Shown here in pieces: positions 22,586-34,660 of a stretch of 64,000 bases of DNA. The first letter of the stretch is position 1, and every line of letters begins with the position of its first letter. A program made the position numbers and the translations under genes. Origin of the DNA: Isoetes taiwanensis (lineage: Eukaryota; Streptophyta; Lycopodiopsida; Isoetales; Isoetaceae); NCBI GenBank assembly GCA_021234155.1, contig JAJEKV010000004.1, positions 18,225,310-18,289,309 on the forward strand. The letters run 5' to 3'. The notes under the pieces were generated by a model. It was not told the origin of the DNA and did no database searches. It was given only the letters and a program-made list of their open reading frames with translations.

Positions 22586-22850
22586 AGCATCACCCAGCGG
22601 GTGGAAAACAATTATGCGTCACCCTCAAGGTGGAAATAAATAGCATCACCCTCAAGGTGGAAATAAATAGCATCACCCTCAAGGTGGAAATAAATAGCAT
22701 CACCCTCCAGGTGGAAATAAATAGCGTCACCCTCAAGGTGGAAATAAATAGCATCGCCCTCAAGGTGGAAAGAAATAGATTCACCCACAGGTGGAGATAG
22801 CATCACCTGAAAGGTGGAGAAAGCATCACCCAACAGGTGGAAAATAAAAA
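22586..22850. repeat. Tandem array of 27-bp hairpin units
   Basis: Ten units of 'agcatcaccctcaaggtgga' plus 'aataaat' occur. The core units start at 22642, 22669, 22696, 22723, 22749 and 22776, with a 26-27 bp period. Each unit has a self-complementary CACC...GGTG. Outer units vary in the loop and arms (ACCCagcGGGT, ACCTgaaaGGT), keeping complementarity. Two related units lie at 21058-21104. Confidence 0.9.
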
Positions 22851-22970
22851 TGACATGGTAGCGATGCAAAAACGTAATTATAGTAAATGCAAAGTGAACA
22901 ACAACAAAAGTGCAAGGCCTAAAAACACAAATGAAACAGACGCGTCCCCACTGAGCAGGGCGGGAAGGGA

Positions 22971-23070
22971 GGGAAGCTACGAGAAGGAAGGAAGCTGCTG
23001 TGAGAAGACGCCGATAACCGAGCCAAAACGGAAATGGCCTAATATAGGCGCTCGTCCCTTCCCAGAATGG
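22971..23070. repeat. 100-bp dispersed repeat, copy 1
   Basis: Identical at every position I compared to 29438-29537, starting 'gggaagctacgagaaggaag'. No coding meaning is visible. Confidence 0.9.
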
Positions 23071-23126
23071 CCGACTACCAAAGGACTTCCTCAACTATAA
23101 GGCCAGTCGCCGCGAAACCTCCAGCG

Positions 23127-24324
23127 TAAGCCGATAGCAAGAAGACACGCCCGCCACCACCCCCAAGTAGTCGGATAGGATAAAGGACGCAGAGAGAAAA
23201 GAGAGGGCCGCCGGACGGAGTATCGAGGAGATAAACCGGTAGAAATGAGGCGCTGAAGGATAGTGACGGGGCATGCGAATGAAGGCAAGCGGGCAGGGGT
23301 AGAAAGAAAACCAGGATCCGAAGAGTCTGATTCAAGCGAGAAGGAAGCTACACGTTGACGAGGAAAACCGGCGCCGATTATGGATCTATATCACCAATGA
23401 CCAAAAAGGAAAGGATATTAGAGAAAACAATGAAAAGACAAGGAGGCCGCTACCGATGATTTAATCTAAGGAAGCGCCCGGCTAGATCAAGATCGCAACA
23501 AGAATGACCGAAAAAAGGAAGGACATTAGAGAACAAAAACAATGAAAAGAAAAGAACGCCGCCACGATGACGAATCGAAGGAAGCGCTCCGGCATGCGAA
23601 CGAGAATGGCAACAACACGTTAATACGTACAATGCACATATGATATGAATGCAAATCACGGATTACATGAATGCGCATAGGAATATAAAAATGTACAGAC
23701 ATAAAGATCGGACGAGAAACATGGCGAGGTTGAGTAGAGTCGCAGACCACGTAACGAGCGTGAGAAGACGAGGACCGCGGGTTTGGGCACGAGCCTCAAA
23801 GATGTGGACCCCAGATATTGAGCAAAAACGGAGGAAACGAGGAAGAATAATAAAAACTATGGGCTAAAAGAACATGAAAAGTCAACCACGTCTAATAACA
23901 TAAAAAGTAACGTCTCTAAACTTACACAGTGAGGATGTAATATGATATAGGGTGAGCAAAGCTATGCACGAAAAAATAAGCCCATTATCATATGGTGAGC
24001 AAAGCTAGGCACGAAAAAAGAAGCCTACTGCGAATATGATGACGACCGTGGAGCGCCAAGCAAAGAACATGTGGAACCCCCGAGCGGGCAGTGGGCAAGG
24101 CCCGCCGACGAAATTTTAATGAGGACCAGACTGGGATGGATTTAAGCCGACAGCAAGAAGACACTCCGCCCACCACCCTCGAGCAGTCGGATAGAATAAA
24201 GGACACAGAGAGGGAGGAGAGGAGCGAAAAAGAGGACTGCCGGACGGAGGATCGAGGAGATAACAAGAACCGGTAGAAACTAGGCGCTGAAGGATAGTGA
24301 CGGGGCATGTGAACGAAGGCAAGC
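23127..24324. repeat. Dispersed direct repeat of about 170 bp
   Basis: 23127-23290 and 24143-24324 are similar ('aagccgatagcaagaagaca' ... 'gtgacggggcatg'), with small indels. A smaller duplication lies between them at about 23402-23495 and 23510-23600. Confidence 0.75.
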
Positions 24325-27300
24325 TAGCTAAAGAAATCATATGACCACGGGCAAGTTGGGCTCGTGTGGAGTGGCGAATAAGAACATCAACCTGCGACAA
24401 GGAAAAAGAAAAATCACGACGAGCCAAAGAGGGTAAAAGGTAAAATGACGGGAGAGGGAAATGGAAAATTTGCCCTCCACGAGGACGAGTCGAAGAAGAC
24501 ACCCTAGCAGGCGAACGAGAAGGACAACAACGAGAAGAAAGAAAAACCATATTAATTAATGCAGACAAGGTAAAAACGCAGTCGGCAGCAAGACAAGGCT
24601 CCAAGGAGGAATAAGATAAAGAAGAAAATTTATCCTAGGAAAGTGTAGAAGTGGCATACACTGGGCATAGGGCAGACAAAATACGCCGCAGAGACAATAA
24701 CAAGAAAAATGAAAACCCAATAAATGTCCTATATACATAAAATGGGAAAACAACACGAGAAGAAAAACAAGCGAGGAGATGCATAAAGTGAATAAAATGA
24801 GGCCCACATATATGCAATCTCGCTAGTGATCAAGAACACGGAATAATGATCAAGAACCAAAGCAATAAGATGAAGAAGAAGAAACTACGCATCGTAAAAT
24901 GCATAAAGGTCAACCGAGCACAGACAAAGTGCAACCGAGCACAAAGACGTCAAGAAATCGTAAGCGACATAGGCGGCATCATCAAACTCACAATACAGGG
25001 AATAAAAAGAAATAAAAACACGGTAATACAGGGTACCACCCAGGAGAAGAACGGCAAACCCAAGAGAATGACAACGTAGGCCAAAATTTGAAAACAAAAC
25101 ACGGCCAGAACATAAAGAGGAAAAGATAAGCCGAATAGCACAACAACCTTGAATAGCGTGGAGTATCTAGAGCCAAAGACAATTGCAAAGGAGAAATTTG
25201 AAACCATCATGGGAAAACACAAATTTTATAAGATCATGCTACATATAAAGAAACCACGGGGGCAACTAAAACGAAAAATGTAAAAAGGACCATAGGAAAA
25301 AATATACACGATTACAAAACCCCCTAGTTACATCGACATCCAAGAGAAAAACACAATTGCAAAAGAGAAAAATCCGAAACCACTATGGGAAAACGTAAAA
25401 TTTAGAAGATCATGCGACATATATAAATAATTGCATCGACATCCAAAAGAAAAACACAATTGCAAAAGAGAAAAAATCCAAAACCACCATGGGAAAACAT
25501 AAAATTTATAAGATCAGGCGACATATAAAGAAACCTCAGGGCAACTAAAACAAAAAATGGAAAAAGTAACAGATGAAAAGATATACACAACCCACCTAGC
25601 GGCCACCACGTAATGAAAAAGTGGCAGAGATATCGATCCACCAACCTAAAGCCCATAAAGAACCAATAAAACCACATGATGAAAAAGTGGCAGAAATATC
25701 GGTCCACCAACCTAAAGCCCATAAAGAACCAATAGAAGAAATATCATCGAACACATAAAATGCATGTATCTAAGCAAAACGGAAGAGCCATAGCCCATAA
25801 AAAAATCAATAGAATAAAAATCATCTAGCACATAGAAAAAATGCATGTATCTAAGCAAAATGAAGGAACCACCATATGATACAAAAAATATTTCCATTGA
25901 TCGTATTCTCAGACAAGAAACCGTCAAAGAGTAGGTCCCATTATGTCTAGCAATGTCAAAGGCAACTCTAGATGCGAAAACAAGAAGAGAACCCGGTATA
26001 GTACTCATAAGCACCATCAAAAATCAATAATCGTAAAAGAATACTACAAAGGAACTGACCATAGTAAATATGTGAACAACAAGCATCGACATGAACCCCC
26101 AATATATGGAATACTTGGAACACAAGCCATGTAGCAATATTGAAATAACTAAGATGGCATACACAAGTCAGGTAACAATATTTAAACAACGGGCAATAGA
26201 CAGAAAAAGACAAAGTGCAACCTGGCAAATGTGGTGAATAAATCTCGGGCAATCAAAAGAATGAAACCTTGAGAATGCAGCATATAAAATAGAAAACAAC
26301 AGCACAACCCGAGGAAACAACACATAGGCCACAGAAAGAAACTAAAGTAAAAATGCGGGCCAGAACATAAACAAGAAAATCAACCGGAAGAACCCAGACA
26401 ACTGTTGAAGAGTGCGGTGCATCAAAAAAACAAGATAAACCACAAGTGCAAAAAACAAAACCCAATAACTAGGGGAAACCTAGAATGTAGAAGATAATAC
26501 CAGCCGAATAACGTATACCACCTGAGCCAAGTGTAGTGCATCACACATAAGATACAAACACAAGTGCAAAAGATAAAACCCAAACCACCATGGGAAAATC
26601 CTAAACACAGAAAAGAATGCCACATAGAACCACATGAAAACCACAATATAAAAAATAACATACAAAAGAGATACATGTCGGAGAAATAACACGCAATGGA
26701 GGCCATACTGCAACCTACCATGGAATGCATCAATGTAAAAAAGACAAATGCAACCCGGAAGATGGTGGCCCCAATCTATATGCAATAAAAAGATAATAAA
26801 CCAAGAGACTCAGCGTAGAATTATGAAAACAAGACAACATCCCAAGGAAACGACCACAAGACGAAACGAGGTAAAAAATGAGCCAGAACATAAACAAGAG
26901 AAAAACAGCGCGAGGAGATCATAGACCCATGGGCATCGAATCCACGATAAAAACACAAGTGCAAAGAAGAAAAATCCGAAAACAACCCTCAAATTCAAAG
27001 GATAATGTCACATATATAAAAACTAGGTGTCCATCAACTCGGAAAAGGTAACATACGAAAGAGATAACATGGGAGGGAAAACCCACCCCCTAAAACAAAA
27101 TCCCCTAGATGCCTCAGATGCTAATGCAATTATGAATAAGACATGGGAAAAACATAATAATCAAAAACCCCGCATAGGAAAAAGAAAAGGGACACCCAAA
27201 TGATAGAAAATATAATGTAAATGTGACTCATAATTCCCTCCAACGGTATATGTAAAGGGAGCATAAGATAACCTATGTAACTATTATAAAAAATCAAAGG

Positions 27301-29437
27301 CTATGAAAAGGCCATGATAAGTAAAATAGGGAGCATAAGACAAAGAGTAACCGATGGAGAAAATATGTTGAAAAGAGGAACAAACGCCCGATAAATGAGA
27401 TGATCCAATGAATATAGGCAAATAATCATGCATATCGTAGAGTCAAAAGTCCCAATAAGCACAAATGAGAAGAAAAAGATGCCAAACCCATAATGAAATG
27501 CAAATACCAAACCCAATCCCCATGAACAATAGTTGAAAATAATTATGTAGGCAGCTAACTACAACATAAAATGACTTGAACAAAAATTGTGAGCCAGAAG
27601 CGAGGCTGGACATTGGGATGGCAAAGGAGGCTAGAGAAGTGACGTGTAGCAACTTACAAGGGAACTAACACACTATAAAGGTGTAAAGCCATAATGAACT
27701 GAAAAGTCGATAAAAATGTGGTGGTCGACAATAACCTAGGAAGTAGTTGGAAGTTGAAATGAAATGGTGAACGTGTATCACAACAAAGTGCAAACCTAGA
27801 ATGTAACATTAAAATGAAGTGCAAACCTCGAATAGAACAGAAAAATAATAATACGGGCATAACCAAACCAAGTGCAAACCTCGAATGGAACAGAAAAATA
27901 ATAATACGGGCATAACCAGAGTTCGAACCAGCATCTACAACTAAGGCAGCCAACGCCCTGCCCAAGGAACTATCCATCCATGAGGGACACAAAAATGTCC
28001 ATTCTACATAACTGTTGTGAGAAAGAAACCTAGGGAAGAAGCAGCTGGACCTGTAGCTGTAGAGAAAAGGGCGAGCCATCTACAGACTATGGCAAAAAAT
28101 GAGATTGGTCGAGCTGGGTGGAATTAGCGGCATGCAGCAACCCTAAATAGCTGAAATCGGCCAGGCAGATCGGCTTAGGGAGTGAAGGCAGGAAAAGGAT
28201 ATAAGGAAAAGGCGGCTGTTTGTTTGCTCACAGCGATCTGCTACAACACAAAGCGGACCAAGAAGCGGCAAAGATCAACACTCCGTCGAATGCTCCAGCG
28301 ACCACATCCACTCCAGATTCGGTTCTTGACTGCGCAGATTTCCAAGATTTCCAGCGACCACATGCACTCCAGATTCGGTTCCTGGCAAAGGACGGCTACA
28401 ATAACATGCAGAAATCCAGCAGAAGATTGCGAAACATAGTGGAAGACAGCTGAAACTAGGAACAGACCGCAGTATAGTAGATTCACCGGGAAAGAACTGA
28501 AAGAGGGAATTAATGTAGAGCCATGGAAAAAAGGATTGAAAAGGAAGATTGGATCATGGTATTGTCGGGAAAAGAATGGAAAAAGGAGGATTGAAGCTAC
28601 GAGAAGGAGGGCAGAAGATTCCTGCTACTAATTCTGGCATCAGGGAAAACTGGCCTCGAACTGAGGCCTCAAATCCGACCTGCAGGGGAGCTCTAGAGTC
28701 GCTGCTGCTGAATCCGGTCCTGTCAATCCGACCACGAACCCAAATCCGATCTCTGCTAATCCGATTTGATCAAATCCGCCAGAGGAGCGTCATAGAATTG
28801 CTTGAACGTGGAGTTTAGCCCGGATTCCTAAGAGATCCACCAGATCTTGCCTGCCTGGCCATTGTATCCTGCATGCAGAATGTGCTGCCCGATCCAAAAC
28901 CAATAGCAGACTCGTCCAATCTATGAATAATGCAGGAATCTAAAGAAACAAAAACTCAATCTCGAATTGTGAATAGAATTACCATGTTTGGCTCGAAGAT
29001 GTTCACTCCCAATCAATCGGCTGTATAAAAAGAAAAACTCACCAGATGCGTGTCCTGATCCGTGAATCACCTGACATTATATCATAGATTGAACCATCGA
29101 TTCCACCAAAAAAGCGCCGAGTAAGCAGACATCCGTCTAGGAATCCGATGCTCCCGATGTTCCTGTGTGCATTCTCCTGTGTTCACCTAAGAAACTGTGT
29201 TGGGATACCTGTCTAAAATCTGAACATGAGCGCCTAGAAGACAGCGAGGAATTGAGCAGGTGCTTGCTACAAACGCATGTAAAAATTTAGTAAGAAAACG
29301 CCGGCAAGGGATTGGATCAGCATAAGGCCGCAAGGAAGGATCGGAAAAGAAGGGGGAAAGCAATGGACAAAGAAGAGGTAGTCGCGGGAATGGATCGGAT
29401 CATCCTAAGGCCGCAAGAAAGGATTGGAAAGGACGAT
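24325..29437. other. Gene-free, purine-rich plus strand, repeat debris
   Basis: The plus strand is rich in A and G, giving spurious hydrophobic minus-strand ORFs. Visible structure includes repeated 'accaccatgggaaaac'-type blocks (25200-25500, 26570), a doubled segment at 25615-25735 and a 53-bp tandem duplication at 27818-27919. No protein family or RNA gene is supported apart from a tRNA-like remnant at 27911-27975. Confidence 0.5.
27905..27975 (-). repeat. tRNA-derived (SINE-like) remnant
   Basis: On the minus strand a B-box GGTTCGAACTC (27929-27919) lies about 30 bp after an A-box-like 'TAGTTCCTTGGGCAGGGCG' (27972-27954). The acceptor stem does not close convincingly, so a functional tRNA is unlikely. 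Confidence 0.4.
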
Positions 29438-29537
29438 GGGAAGCTACGAGAAGGAAGGAAGCTGCTGTGAGAAGACGCCGATAACCGAGCCAAAACGGAA
29501 ATGGCCTAATATAGGCGCTCGTCCCTTCCCAGAATGG
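29438..29537. repeat. 100-bp dispersed repeat, copy 2
   Basis: Direct-orientation partner of 22971-23070. The sequences on both sides of the two copies are unrelated, except for a few bases. Confidence 0.9.
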
Positions 29538-29629
29538 CGATCCGATGGCTCGGATCGATGGGATCAAGTAGCAATTGCTCAATATTTAATACGCAACATT
29601 TATTAATCACCTCAATCGTTTTTCGGGAG

Positions 29630-30470
29630 ATTTTAAACAATTTGCAACAACAAGTTCAATAATGCAATCCTCCATTCCCAGGGAGCACAAGGCGTGGCTC
29701 TGCCTAAAAAGGATGCATGTATATAGTGGCCAAAAACCTCCTCAATTGTTTTTAAGGAGATTTTAGACAATTTGCATCAACAATTTCAATAATGCAATCT
29801 TCCATTCCTAGGGAGCACAGGGCCCGACTCTGTCTAAAAGGGATGCATATATATAGTTCTAGTGGCCATATGGCTGATAATGACGCCAACAAACCAGCCA
29901 AATGCACTGTTGTGGACCAAAGTTTGAACATTTTCATAGATCAATGTTAACCTCATGATGTTTTACCAAATGCATGCTTTATTAGCAACAAGTATGCAAT
30001 CTTCCATTCCTAGGAGGCACAGGGCGTGACTCTGTCTAAAAGAATAGAATAGAATAGAATAGAATAGTTTTTTTAACGTCCACGGAGACCAATAGGTCAT
30101 GGGACCCAGACAATGGGCTAGTACAATCATTACTACTAGGATTAAAAAACCCCTGCCTCGAAAGGTTTTCAAGGGAAAAACCTTTGCAGTAATGATGATA
30201 TTAGACAAGCGGAGATAATGACTACTGAGGGATGCATATATATAGTTCTAGTGGCCATATGGCTGATAATGACGCCAACAAACCAGCCAAATGCACTGTT
30301 GTGGATCAAAGTAACATTTTCATAGATCAATGTTAACCTCATGATATTTTACCAAAGCCAAATGCACTGTTGTGGATCAAAGTTTAAACATTTTCATAGA
30401 TCAATGTTAACCTCATGATATTTTACCAAATGCATGCTCTATTAGCAACAAGTATGTATCTAAGCACTTC
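29630..30470. repeat. Cluster of internally duplicated repeats
   Basis: The block 'aatgcaatcttccattccta' recurs at about 29660, 29790 and 29995. The block 'agttctagtggccatatggc' to 'cctcatgat' recurs at 29855-29960 and 30243-30350, with a third partial copy at 30355-30430. It encloses hairpin copy C. Confidence 0.75.
30061..30213. repeat. Hairpin-bearing dispersed element, copy C (partial)
   Basis: Stems 30118-30134 and 30188-30204 (about 14 of 17 pairs) enclose 'aggattaaaaaacccctgcc...gggaaaaacct', the diverged loop of copies A and B. It is preceded by a short GAATA repeat. Confidence 0.55.
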
Positions 30471-31631
30471 TTCTACAATACATAATCCATATTTCCCCAT
30501 CAATCAATTGGATCATTAGAGTGTCATAAATCGAATAAATCATAATTAAACCAGAGGCATGTCCATGGTATATCCAAGCCTTTTCATGAGAAAATCACAT
30601 TTTAAAAACACACACATGGCATTTTTGTAGTTTCATATTTATTTGGAACGACCAAGTTGTACAAGTTCCTTCAGAATTCAAGAAATTTTGAATGAGCTCA
30701 TAGTTTATTTGATCTAACAATTGTTCTGGATATTTTTGTTTACTTAAGTTTCAAATATGATAGAATTTGAATCACCAAATGAAAGGGACATAAACGCGAA
30801 CTAACTGGTATTCTTGAGATAGTTAAACAGGAAGAATCATCCCACGGGCATAACTTAAGATTTTGAAATACATTGTCAGTTGGTTAAAAAGGGAAAAAAG
30901 TATCCCACATGCATGATATAGGCCCACACCCCACTTCCCACATTTACTTTACATTATTACCCCACCAGTATATCAGTATAAGTACACACAATAATTCACA
31001 AATACGCATAGAATACGATTCATCCTTTTTGCTACGATGAATTATTGTGTTGATGTAATTTGAATTAGTCCAAATAGGAAGAAGTGTGAGGCCCAAAAAT
31101 GATTATTGTTAATCTAAAAAGAGAACATTCTAAGTATCATAGCATTGTCACATGGCACAATTATCCAATTATCCATTTCAAAGAAAAAGTGGCAGATTGT
31201 ATTGTTGTATGATTATCAAGTTTTGAATCTTTCTCAAATATTGCCATCATCTCTAGTTAGTGTCTACTCCATTAAGAGATCTTGCGTTCAAGTCTCTAGG
31301 GATTTGTCATATCTCCTCATGGATGCTGCCAATGTGGCATGATGTAAAAAATACTATCTATTAGCTTTAAAATCACTTTTTGTTGTAGCACAAGCGAAAA
31401 AATACTATTTACTTATCTGATCTGCAGTTGTAGCACAAGTGAAGCGTAAATGTATATTATAACAAAGCCAGCAGTGGCAGATACGTTCCTAGAATCGTTT
31501 TGGATCTAGAGCCCGAGACCATGGATAGTTTAAGATTTGGACCTTATGGCCAAATTTTCAGACCCGATATTTTTTGTATTTGGACAGACTTGTGCTTCAA
31601 ATAATTCGGCGAAAGGACATTAGATGGAAGG
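30471..31631. other. AT-rich stretch without recognisable gene
   Basis: No coding domain, RNA gene or clear repeat is visible. Short ORFs here have no family resemblance I recognise. Confidence 0.5.
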
Positions 31632-32570
31632 GATGCAGTTCTAGATGTTATTCGTAAGAAAGCAGAAAGCTGCGATTGCTTGCAAGGATTTCAAGTTTGC
31701 CATTCTCTTGGGGGAACTGGTTCTGGCATAGGAACACTTCTAATATCTAAGATCAGAGAGGAATACCATGATAGAATGATGGTAACGTTCTCTATTTTTC
31801 CATCTCCAAAGGTTTTTGACACTGTTGTTGAACTCTACAATGCAACTCTTTCTGTTCATCAACTTGTGGAGAATGTAGACGAATGTATGGTATTGGATAA
31901 CTAGGCTTTCTACAATATTTGCTTCAAAACTCTCAAGCTGGTTACTCCTATGTTTGGGAATTTAAATCATCTCATTTCTGCAACATTGAGTGGGATTACA
32001 TGCTGCTCGAGGTTTCCAGGCCAACTAAATTCCGGTCTTAGGAAGCTGGCAGTAAACCTTATTCCAATTCCAAGGCTTCATTTTTTCATGGTGGGGTTTG
32101 CACCTCTTACATCAAGACGCTCACAACAATATCGAGCTCTAACAGTACTAGAACTAATACAGCAAATGTGGGATGCCAAAAACATGATGTGTACAGCTGA
32201 TCTAAGGGATGGAAGACACTTGACAACATCAGCAATGTTCAGATTTAAAGTGAGCACAAAAGAGGTGGATGAACTGATGACTAATGTGCGGAACAAAAAT
32301 TCTTCATACTTTGTAGAGTGGATCCCAAAGAATGTGAAGTCTAGTGTGCATGATATTGCACTAACTGGGCTTAAAATGTCTTCTACCTTTGTTGGCAATT
32401 CTACTTCAATACAGGAAATGTTCAGAAGGGTTAGTGAGCAGTTGACTACTATGTTCAGAAGAAAAGCTTTCTTGCATTGGTATACTGGAGAGGGAATGGA
32501 TGGGATGGAATTTATTGAAGCTAAAAGCAGAGGCTGCCTAAGATTGCTGCTTGTTTTGGTAAAAAAAATT
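31632..32570 (+). pseudogene. Processed beta-tubulin pseudogene (fragment)
   Basis: The translation runs continuously from about residue 112 to about 400 of beta-tubulin: '[18 protein letters not shown]', '[17 protein letters not shown]', '[20 protein letters not shown]', '[20 protein letters not shown]', '[16 protein letters not shown]'. The nucleotide-binding glycine loop and the C-terminal half are recognisable. A TAG replaces a Glu codon at 31902, and many conserved residues are altered (one G of GGGTGSG is missing, R to L/I changes). The two introns expected from plant beta-tubulin genes within this span are absent, so I infer an old retrocopy, 5'-truncated. The acidic C-terminal tail is lost after about 32530. 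Confidence 0.9.
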
Positions 32571-32689
32571 TGTCTAAAATTCTACTAGGATATTTTGCAA
32601 ACCTTGATGACTTTAGTTACTATTGAAGGTTCAGTACTTTGCTGAGACTATTGTTGTCATATTTGCATAGGCTACCTACTTTCTATTTG

Positions 32690-33790
32690 CAAGTATTACA
32701 CCTTTACTGCAAAAAAATAAATGGATGCCCTAAGCATAATTTCTAATTCCCTAGGCATAATTATCGATTCGAACTTAGCAATTATGCCATAATGAGGGGC
32801 AACGTGATTTATGTTTTCTATTTATCACAAAATACATTCTCAAAAATTTATAGGACATCCATGCACAACTCAAGTTCAGACAACCTACAGTTCTATATAT
32901 TGTTTGTGGCTTTGTAGAGTTCATTTTGTTAGTGTTGATAACATCTCACTGTCCGTTCTTCGAATGTTTAGATGCGAGCAAAAAACAAATGGGTGCTCTA
33001 AGCATAGGCGTGGATTCAGACTTAGCAATTATGCTATAATGAGAGGCAACTTGAATAATTGGGGTGCTCTTTCCAAGCCTTGAGTAATGCAATCTTAGTT
33101 GTTTAAATAAATTTGCCTTCAAGCTATACACAACATGCAAGTCCTTTGCTAGGATTTCTTGCATCTCTTTTCAAGTTGTGTACTAAATAGCATATGTATT
33201 TGAAAGTTCTGTTAGGCCTTTTGTTTGCAGAATATGCAGTGTTCTCCGTGCTCTGAGGTAGTTGTAAAAGAGATTCAATTTCTAGCATTTGAATGAATCC
33301 ATATGAAGACATGTTTGAATGAATCCATATGAAGACATGTTAAGGCTTTTGTACTAACATGATCTACACGTGTTAAAACTTTGAGGCTTATATAGTTATG
33401 CTATTACTTTTGCTTTAAAAATTTGCGATGCTACCTATTTTGGCAAGAGGTTCAATTCCCCTAAGAGGTATTTTGTGAATTTGTTATTGTCATTCGATGT
33501 TACATGATCAGACATATCTTGAGTCGAATATATTTTGGCTTCACGGCTACGGTTGAACGACCATAGAATGACGTGGATAATGCAGTTTGACCCCATCAAG
33601 AAAACACAGAGAGACAGAAATGTATAGAAGATACTAGATTAAGAATATTCCCTAAAAAGGTGCAAAAGATGGCAAGGTGAAAAAATAGTAATGCCTCTTG
33701 TGGAAGCCATTAGATCAGGAATATTCCCTAAGAAAGATGCAAAAGATGGCAAAGTGAAAAAATAGTAATGGCTCTTCCATATGGTCTGAG
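32690..33790. other. Gene-free stretch with two local duplications
   Basis: About 80 bp recurs at 32708-32800 and 32975-33060 ('ttagcaattatgccataatg'). About 75 bp recurs at 33640-33708 and 33715-33775 ('gaatattccctaa...gcaaaagatggcaa'). No gene is recognised. Confidence 0.6.
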
Positions 33791-33829
33791 ATATAAGTCA
33801 GAAATACTAATTCCAAATATTGAACACTA

Positions 33830-34660
33830 GTATTTTTCTTCCAACATTGTTTGGGCTTTACATTGATCAATTGGAGAGCTGGCTTGCTGATAATGGGGGC
33901 GACGGGGCTCACCTTCTCTACCAGATCATCAAGCAGTTAATATATGCTGATGATGTGGACCTCCTAGCTTACACACCAGCAGACATGCAACGACATCTCG
34001 ATGCCCTGGACACATTTTGTCAAGCGACTGATATGCGCGTCAACTTGGCCAAGACTAAAGTGGTTTTCATATCATCTTCACGACATCCAAGGATCCCCTC
34101 CTTCCGTTACCGAGGGCAGAATGTGGAAGTAGCATCCACATACAAATATTTGGGAGTGGAGTTTCCGTCTACTATGCACTGGGACACATCCATACGGCTA
34201 CGAGTTACGGCGGGCTGGAAAGCACTATATGCAATGCAAAACAATAGTCATAGAGCGGAGTTGTATGATGGGACCCATCAGTCACACCTGTTCAAAGTCT
34301 TAGTGGAGCCTGTCCTTTTATACGGGGTTGAAGTATGGGGCCCAGTAGTATCCCTCGCTACTTGGAATGACTTGGAGCAGGTGCAGAAAGCCTTCTTGGT
34401 ACGAGCACTAGGGGTGAAGTCCACAGTCCCATATCAAATTCTACTGCAGGAAACAGGATTCTTGCCTCTTCAGAGGGCGGCCCTTGATCGCCACATTGTC
34501 TATTTTCAGAAGGTGGTCAACATGGACGATGCTCGTCTCCCAAAACTAGCTTATATCATGGCAATGGGGCCACAACGCGATAAGCAAGCAATTGCTTACA
34601 TTGTCTTTCACAGGGTGTCTTACATCATATTTAGAAGATGCTCCATCTTCCAGCACTTAT
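33830..34660 (+). pseudogene. Non-LTR (LINE) reverse transcriptase fragment
   Basis: An open frame of about 280 codons covers the catalytic palm motif 'LIYADDVDLLA', then 'LDTFCQATDMRVNLAKTKVV' and 'YKYLGVEFPS' (the L1-type motifs after the active site) and 'LVEPVLLYGVEVWG'. These are features of the reverse transcriptase and connector of LINE ORF2. The endonuclease, the finger region and any 3' tail are missing, so it is a both-ends-truncated copy. Confidence 0.9.

Noticed and set aside
22586-22850. CRISPR-like spacing of the 27-bp units
   Set aside because: Units abut without variable spacers, and the context is a plant genome.
22590-23094. Minus- and plus-strand repeat proteins (FHLEGDAIY and INSITLKVE repeats)
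   Set aside because: Both are translations of the 27-bp hairpin array; the array is better explained as structured DNA or RNA.
24325-28080. Many hydrophobic minus-strand ORFs resembling membrane proteins
   Set aside because: They arise from purine-rich plus-strand sequence read in reverse; frames overlap without conserved motifs.
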